From Saturnia japonica (lineage: Eukaryota > Arthropoda > Insecta > Lepidoptera > Saturniidae), in assembly GCA_033032175.1 (NCBI GenBank), contig CM065321.1, positions 12,422,501 through 12,486,500 on the forward strand: a stretch of DNA of 64,000 bases, read 5' to 3'. Of this stretch, positions 57,226 to 64,000 are shown one piece after another. Below the pieces are notes generated by a model that saw only the letters and a program-made list of their open reading frames with translations, was not told where the DNA came from and searched no databases. Position 1 is the stretch's first letter. Each line of letters opens with the position of its first letter. A program made the position numbers and the translations under genes.

Positions 57226-59194
57226 ACTTTTATATACATTTAGTAAAAAGCTCTTATTTTGACATTACAAACAGACACTTCAATTTTATTAATTGTATTG
57301 TGTTTGTTATTAGTGTACCTATTATTTAAGTGGATATTTTTAAACACAGTGTTTCCAAAAGTCGCAACACCAATAGTTTATCGACATCACAATCTTTTCA
57401 TATTAATCCAAGTTGACAACTCCGCTTTTATAATCTTGATACTCAAATAATAATTATAATGTTCGATGCTTCTATAAAATTTGTCCGTAAAATGAATGTA
57501 CCTTTATTTTTAATGAATTAATTTAATCTTAAAGTAAAAATGATCTCTACTTTTTTTTTAAGTTGTCATGATTTAGTTTGTTTGTTGTTTTATTTAGATA
57601 TAGTTCGAAATTATTACATTTATTCAGTGGATAATACAAACAGGTTGTACAACTAACATACAATTTTTTTATATTGCGTAAATTTTGTCTGTTATTATTT
57701 ATTGATCTTTATAAACCTATGTTTGTATATTTTATTCATAACATTACTGAAAAATCAGTTTTAAGGCAAATATAAAAATATAGATTTAAACACGTATAAT
57801 ATTGTTTTATAATGATATTAAAGAAATTTTATTGCATGTTTAATAAAAAAAATTGTGTATTTTTTTTAAATATCAAATTCTTTCAAGTGTCGTATCTTGT
57901 AAAATACAATACGTAGATTATTGTAATGTAATTGATATTATTTATGGAGACAAAGATCTGACTATACGGATTATACAACTAAACAAATTAATCACAGTAT
58001 CCTATATATCTCATGCTACCTGCTTTGTGAATAAAGTTACCTACCTAATTATTTAAGTTTTTAGATTAGATAAGTTTTACGTATTAGAATGTTTTTTTAA
58101 GTTTTTTAAAAACAAGCCTTTATTCAAAATTTCAGATGTACTAATTTGATAATAATAATTTTATGCAAGGGCTCTGCTGAATGGTATTTATATAGGTGAA
58201 CATAATCAAATAGATCGACCGGGATCTTGTATAAAATTAAATACATATATAGGCACAATATTAGGATAATCATTAAAAATACACGTTTAAATTGTTATTA
58301 TATCTAATATTCTGTTAAATTAATTGATTTTAATAGCTTTTAGCGCAAATAAAAAAGTATGGGAAATTTAGTTAAAACTTGGTAACTTGTTAACACTCAT
58401 CGATGAGATGAAATACGTATTTCAAAATTTTTAAATTTTTTACCCCTTAGGGTGTTAAAGGGGGTTACATAGTGTTTATGTGAAATAATATTTCTCGGTT
58501 CAGATGTATAAATGAATTAATATCATAATATACCTTCAAAAAACTATACAAAGCTTAGTCTACGCAAGCGAAGCTGCCGGCAAGAAACCAGTACATTATA
58601 AAAAATAAAACTAGGCTTTCTTACGTTCGAATGTGAGTTTAATTAATTATCTATTTCATTATAAGCTAACGGCCTTAGTACAAACACGTTATTGATGTTA
58701 TAAGGATATTTTTGTTTATTTTAAACGCAACATTCATCCAATGAACATGACCAAATATGACCTACTGGTAAATACTTTTATTTAATGTCATCCACTTCCG
58801 TGACATTGAAATCAAGTTACTTAACCATTTTTACGGTTCAATTTCCTACGGATAGAGCTTGAAGCAAACTTTCGATTATAATGTGTGAATAACGATATTA
58901 AACTATTACTATCTATTCATTCGACATGTTTTAAATAATGGAAATAGTTGAAAGTGGAAGAGAAAAATACGTTGTGCCGACGCTACTTAAGTTTTATAAA
59001 GGCAATAAGTAGAAAATGTTTTAAATAATATTAATAATATATTTTGAAATATCTTATTTATATAAATTCAATGGATACGAATAATATGGAAGCTTACTTT
59101 TATTTTTATTTTAGTAATCGAAGATCACTTTACTTTTAAATCGTTTTCACATTAAACTAGGGCTACCACCCGAGCTTTGTAATAAAGTATTTTG

Positions 59195-59410
59195 CGTTAT
59201 TTTTTTTAATCCTTATAGTTATGGCCACAATCTCACCCGATCTTAAGTGACGATGTGGTCTAAGATGGTAGCACGTTAAACTTAGTGGAAGACTGGCTCT
59301 CAAGTGCAGCTGCCGGAACACACCTGTTGGTGTTTGGCGACAGATTTTCAACTCTTGGTGTAGCCAGCCAGGCGGGTATTAGAAAAAGCCTTACTACCAT
59401 GCTATGGTTA
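59195..59410 (-). mobile_element. SINE family 2 body, unit 1
   Basis: GGCCACAATCTCACCCGATC, GACAGATTTTCAACTCTTGG and TAGCCAGCCAGGCGGG are the family 2 body; the tRNA head is absent. The copy at 62855-63070 in unit 2 is its duplicate. Confidence 0.7.
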
Positions 59411-59677
59411 TATATGAAATAGATTGCTGTACACACTCTCCAAAACATTGAGAGGCGAGCTACCACAGGTCGATGCTCTTGACCGAGCATTCTTGGCCTA
59501 GTACATTTTCATCCTATATGTTACACTTTGTTCTATATGTTACCTAAATGTTTGGTTTTCAATGAACCCTTCCTTACAACTTAAGAAGATTCTAATGTCC
59601 AATCCATTAGATGGGACTCGTTCTTTTGTAAAATATTTATATTTTAATGTATATCAGTAAGTAATATATTTAATACT

Positions 59678-59935
59678 AGCTGTGCCCGTGGCTTCGCTCA
59701 CGAAGACTACAGAATGCCCGCGCGAATCTTACTCCCGGCTATTTTAAAGACAATAATGATTATTGTGGGTGTTCCTTAGAAGATAGACTTATACTCTCGC
59801 TAACTTTTTTTGTAGATCTTTTTAATGTCTACAATTATTTAGTACCTTAATTAGCTATGTCTCTTATCGTTTACTTAGCGTAAGCTATTTAAGCGCCCGA
59901 ATTAATTCACCATGACCAGTTTTTGACGTGATAAA
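59678..59935 (+). repeat. Family A repeat, 3'-truncated, unit 1
   Basis: It starts CTAGCTGTGCCCGTGGCTTCGCTC at 59678 and runs to CCATGACCAGTTTTTGACG. It preserves the 5' end of the family, which the inverted-repeat arms partly lack. The duplicate is at 63335-63592. Confidence 0.75.
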
Positions 59936-60345
59936 GTCTTATAATTCGATGGAGCCGGCTGCACGCACGAAAAAACATGACTCATGCGGCGTTTCCTCGC
60001 TCTGAGGCGTTCCATTTAAGGCTTGAAGTGCAAGCGAAAGCGCGGAACGAGCGACAAAGAGGCACAATCGGCCTCCACGTTCAGCAGCGTTCGATATCTG
60101 TCTCTCTCCTACTTGAGTGAGCGATGCGTCCGCGTGGACAGCTGCTATACAATAATACATTTACATGATTTCGTCAAGTATGAAGTGCAGTGAAAAGTGA
60201 ATGTGGTGTCAATTGTTTATAGCAACGATAATTGCGGCGATAAAGGTAATGATTCTTTCGATATTAAATATATGTTCCGTGATATATTGTCGAATATTCG
60301 TGCTTTCATCATTCAAATAAATAGCATCGGTCCGCTAGTGCATAT

Positions 60346-60885
60346 ATATCTTTTATGGAACACCCACAATAAGCATTTTTACCTTTAAAATAGCCGGGAG
60401 CGGGGGGCAAGATTCGCGCAGGCATTCTGTAGTCAACGTGTGCGATGCCGCAGCTTCGCTCACATGTAATACGGGATGCTATCGATCGAGCACACGCGGG
60501 AATCTTGCTCCCCTACTCCCGGTTATTTTATAGACAAAAATGCTTATTGTGGATGTTCCTTAGAAGATAGAACTAAACTCTCGCTGACTTTGTTGCAAGT
60601 ATTTTTAATTTCTAAAATTATGTAGTACATTAATTTGTTATATCTCTTATGGTTTACGCAGCAATTCCAGCGCCCGAATTGATTCACCTTGACCAGATTT
60701 TTTTAATTTACACGGAACCCTAATACTTTTTCTAAAATAAAATTAGCCTAAGTTACTCCATATAACATCAGTTATCTACCAGTGAAAGTCCCGTGAACAT
60801 CGGTCCAACCGTTTCGGAGATTAATCGGAATAAACAGACAGACAAAAATTTTAAAAATTGTTTTTTTTTTTATAGGTATAGTATA
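60346..60885. repeat. Family A inverted pair, unit 2 (left arm truncated)
   Basis: Only the 60346-60470 part of the left arm is present, because the duplication junction lies inside it. The right arm is complete to about 60885. Confidence 0.75.
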
Positions 60886-62854
60886 TAATTTTTATATACA
60901 TTTAGTAAAAAGCTCTTATTTTGACATTACAAACAGACACTTCAATTTTATTAATTGTATTGTGTTTGTTATTAGTGTACCTATTATTTAAGTGGATATT
61001 TTTAAACACAGTGTTTCCAAAAGTCGCAACACCAATAGTTTATCGACATCACAATCTTTTCATATTAATCCAAGTTGACAACTCCGCTTTTATAATCTTG
61101 ATACTCAAATAATAATTATAAAGTTCGATGCTTCTATAAAATTTGTCCGTAAAATGAATGTACCTTTATTTTTAATGAATTAATTTAATCTTAAAGTAAA
61201 AATGATCTCTACTTTTTTTTAAAGTTGTCATGATTTAGTTTGTTTGTTGTTTTATTTAGATATAGTTCGAAATTATTACATTTATTCAGTGGATAATACA
61301 AACAGGTTGTACAACTAACATACAATTTTTTTATATTGCGTAAATTTTGTCTGTTATTATTTATTGATCTTTATAAACCTATGTTTGTATATTTTATTCA
61401 TAACATTATTGAAAAATCAGTTTTAAGGCAAATATAAAAATATAGATTTAAACACGTATAATATTGTTTTATAATGATATTAAAGAAATTTTATTGCATA
61501 TTTAATAAAAAAAATTGTGTATTTTTTTTAATATCAAATTCTTTCAAGTGTCGTATCTTGTAAAATACAATACGTAGATTATTGTGATGTAATTGATATT
61601 ATTTATGGAGACAAAGATCTGACTATACGGATTATACAACTAAACAAATTAATCACAGTATCCTATATATCTCATGCTACCTGCTTTGTGAATAAAGTTA
61701 CCTACCTAATTATTTAAGTTTTTAGATTAGATAAGTTTTACGTATTAGAATGTTTTTTTAAGCTTTTTAAAAACAAGCCTTTATTCAAAATTTCAGATGT
61801 ACTAATTTGATAATAATAATTTTATGCAAGGGCTCTGCTGAATGGTATTTATATAGGTGAACATAATCAAATAGATCGACCGGGATCTTGTATAAAATTA
61901 AATACATATATAGGCACAATATTAGGATAATCATTAAAAATATACGTTTAAATTGTTATTATATCTAATATTCTGTTAAATTAATTGATTTTAATAGCTT
62001 TTAGCGCAAATAAAAAAGAAAAGGAAATTTAGTTAAAATTTGGTAAAACTTAACACTCATCGACGAGATCTGATGAAACACGTATTTCAGAGTTTTTACA
62101 TTTTTTACCCCTAAGGGTGTTAAAGGGGGTGGCATACTGTCTATGTGAAATAATATTTCTCGGTTCAGATGTATAAATGAATTAATATCATAATATACCT
62201 TCAAAAAACTATACAAAGCTACGCAAGCGAAGCTGCCGGCAAGAAACCAGTACATTATAAATAATAAATCTAGGGTTTCTTACGTTCGAATGTGAGTTTA
62301 ATTAATTATATATTTCATTATAAGCTAACGGCCTTAGTACAAACACGTTATTGATCTTATAAGGATATTTTTGTTTATTTTAAACGCAACATTCATCCAA
62401 TGAACATGACCAAATATGACCTACTGGTAAATACTTTTATTTAATGTCATCCACTTCCGTGACATTGAAATCAAGTTACTTAACCATTTTTACGGTTCAA
62501 TTTCCTACGGATAGAGCTTGAAGCAAACTTTCGATTATAATGTGTGAATAACGATATTAAATTATTACTATCTGTTCATTCGACATGTTTTAAATAATGG
62601 AAATAGTTGAAAGTGGAAGAGAAAAATACGTTGTGCCGACGCTACTTAAGTTTTATAAAGGCAATAAGTAGAAAATGTTTTAAATAATATTAATAATATA
62701 TTTTGAAATATCTTATTTATATAAATTCAATGGATACGAATAATATGGAAGCTTACTTTTATTTTTATTTTAGTAATCGAAGATCACTTTACTTTTAAAT
62801 CGTTTTCACATTAAACTAGGGCTACCACCCGAGCTTTGTAATAAAATATTTTGC

Positions 62855-63070
62855 GTTATTTTTTTTTATCCTTATAGTTTTGGCCACAATCTCACCCGAT
62901 CTTAAGTGACGATGTGGTCTAAGATGGTAGCACGTTAAACTTAGTGGAAGACTGGCTCTCAAGTGCAGTTGCCGGAACACACCTGTTGGTGTTTGGCGAC
63001 AGATTTTCAACTCTTGGTGTAGCCAGCCAGGCGGGTATTAGAAAAAGCCTTACTACCATGCTATGGTTAT
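62855..63070 (-). mobile_element. SINE family 2 body, unit 2
   Basis: This is the duplicate of the fragment at 59195-59410, with a few substitutions (TAGTTTTGG for TAGTTATGG, GCAGTTGCC for GCAGCTGCC). Confidence 0.7.
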
Positions 63071-63334
63071 ATATGAAATAGATTGCTGTACACACTCTCC
63101 AAAACATTGAGAGGCGAGCTACCACAGGTCGATGCTCTTGACCGAGCATTCTTGGCCTAGTACATTTTCATCCTATATGTTACACTTTGTTCTATATGTT
63201 ACCTAAATGTTTGGTTTTCAATGAACCCTTCCTTACAACTTAAGAAGATTCTAATGTCCAATCCATTAGATGGGACTCGTTCTTTTGTAAAATATTTATA
63301 TTTTAATGTATATCAGTAAGTAATATATTTAATA

Positions 63335-63592
63335 CTAGCTGTGCCCGTGGCTTCGCTCACGAAGACTACAGAATGCCCGCGCGAATCTTACTCCCGCTAT
63401 TTTAAAGACAATAATGATTATTGTGGGTGTTCCTTAGAAGATAGACTTATACTCTCGCTAACTTTTTTGTAGATCTTTTTAATGTCTACAATTATTTAGT
63501 ACCTTAATTAGCTATGTCTCTTATCGTTTACTTAGCGTAAGCTATTTAAGCGCCCGAATTAATTCACCATGACCAGTTTTTGACGTGATAAA
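63335..63592 (+). repeat. Family A repeat, 3'-truncated, unit 2
   Basis: This is the duplicate of 59678-59935; it lacks one G in the CTCCCGGC phrase and one T in the following T run. Confidence 0.75.
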
Positions 63593-64000
63593 GTCTTATA
63601 ATTCGATGGAGCCGGCTGCACGCACGAAAAAACATGACTCATGCGGCGTTTCCTCGCTCTGAGGCGTTCCATTTAAGGCTTGAAGTGCAAGCGAAAGCGC
63701 GGAACGAGCGACAAAGAGGCACAATCGGCCTCCACGTTCAGCAGCGTTCGATATCTGTCTCTCTCCTACTTGAGTGAGCGATGCGTCCGCGTGGACAGCT
63801 GCTATACAATAATACATTTACATGATTTCGTCAAGTATGAAGTGCAGTGAAAAGTGAATGTGGTGTCAATTGTTTATAGCAACGATAATTGCGGCGATAA
63901 AGGTAATGATTCTTTCGATATTAAATATATGTTCCGTGATATATTGTCGAATATTCGTGCTTTCATCATTCAAATAAATAGCATCGGTCCGCTAGTGCAG

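Larger units (their letters stand above)
56685..60342 (+). repeat. Tandem duplication, unit 1 (about 3.66 kb)
   Basis: The unit starts at ATATATATCTTTTATGG and ends at GGTCCGCTAGTGCA. It matches 60343-63999 at an offset of about 3658 bases with only scattered substitutions and small indels. It holds part of the left family A arm, the right arm, about 2 kb of AT-rich unique sequence, a headless SINE family 2 body (59195-59410), a third family A piece (59678-59935) and a GC-richer block (59935-60160). No gene is recognised; small frames such as 57259-57450 and 59939-60160 look like chance and recur in unit 2. Confidence 0.95.
60343..63999 (+). repeat. Tandem duplication, unit 2
   Basis: This is the second copy, in direct orientation, joined head to tail with unit 1 at ATATATAT. 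The last base of the window (64000) already differs from the start of a further unit, but one base cannot tell whether more units follow. Confidence 0.95.

Noticed and set aside
57259..57450. 63-residue hydrophobic frame, repeated at 60921-61112
   Set aside because: The repetition comes from the tandem duplication; the sequence is AT-rich, and hydrophobic residues are expected by chance from T-rich codons.
59939..60160. 73-residue minus-strand frame, repeated at 63596-63817
   Set aside because: It lies in a GC-richer block next to a family A fragment and probably belongs to a repeat; no protein family fits.
1..64000. CRISPR arrays, operons or bacterial-type promoters
   Set aside because: Introns, SINEs, LINEs and a eukaryotic tRNA show a eukaryotic nuclear origin; no spaced direct repeats of CRISPR type were seen.

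Overview
The window looks like a nuclear genomic segment from a moth or butterfly (Lepidoptera). It is AT-rich and gene-poor, and it is crowded with short and long interspersed elements of the kinds usual in ditrysian genomes: tRNA-derived SINEs with clear A and B boxes, RTE-type and CR1/jockey-type LINE fragments, a degenerate Ty3/gypsy element, and non-coding families ending in CTAGY. Species cannot be fixed from the sequence alone.

Four cellular genes are well supported. At 11983-13170 (minus) an intronless reading frame encodes a forkhead transcription factor best matching FoxQ2 (Drosophila fd102C type). At 30697-32322 (plus) a two-exon gene encodes a complete type II Golgi alpha-1,3-fucosyltransferase (GT10). 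At 49427-49498 (plus) there is a tRNA-Cys(GCA). At 52806-55051 (minus) a two-exon gene encodes an RR-2 cuticular protein with a recognisable TATA box. Two weaker coding candidates are an open stretch divergent from the fucosyltransferase (30118-30567, minus) and a GC-rich patch after a splice-acceptor-like site (28507-28630, plus).

Layout: 1-11.9 kb is non-coding with scattered repeats, including a 1.1 kb stretch carrying six copies of a GGTACRGTTGTAAC-like motif. 12-13.2 kb is FoxQ2. 13.2-30 kb is a long non-coding tract with a broken CR1/jockey-type LINE (14.5-15.8 kb), an RTE-like fragment (26.1-26.7 kb), two small terminal-inverted-repeat elements and several GC-richer islands that could be regulatory. 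30-32.3 kb holds the fucosyltransferase. 34.7-37.9 kb is a Ty3/gypsy (Mag-like) element with a 5-bp target duplication and a large internal deletion. 40-43.5 kb is LINE debris, including an RTE fragment nested in another repeat. 45.7-48.1 kb is SINE and LINE debris. 49.4-55.1 kb carries the tRNA and the cuticle gene. From about 56.4 kb to the end is a long inverted repeat followed by a 3.66 kb tandem duplication that ends at the last bases of the window.

The genes do not form an operon or pathway; they are unrelated neighbours. Nothing seen amounts to a new multi-gene system. The most interesting structures are the inverted-repeat-associated tandem duplication, the repeated GGTACRGTTGTAAC motif, and the GC-rich islands around FoxQ2.
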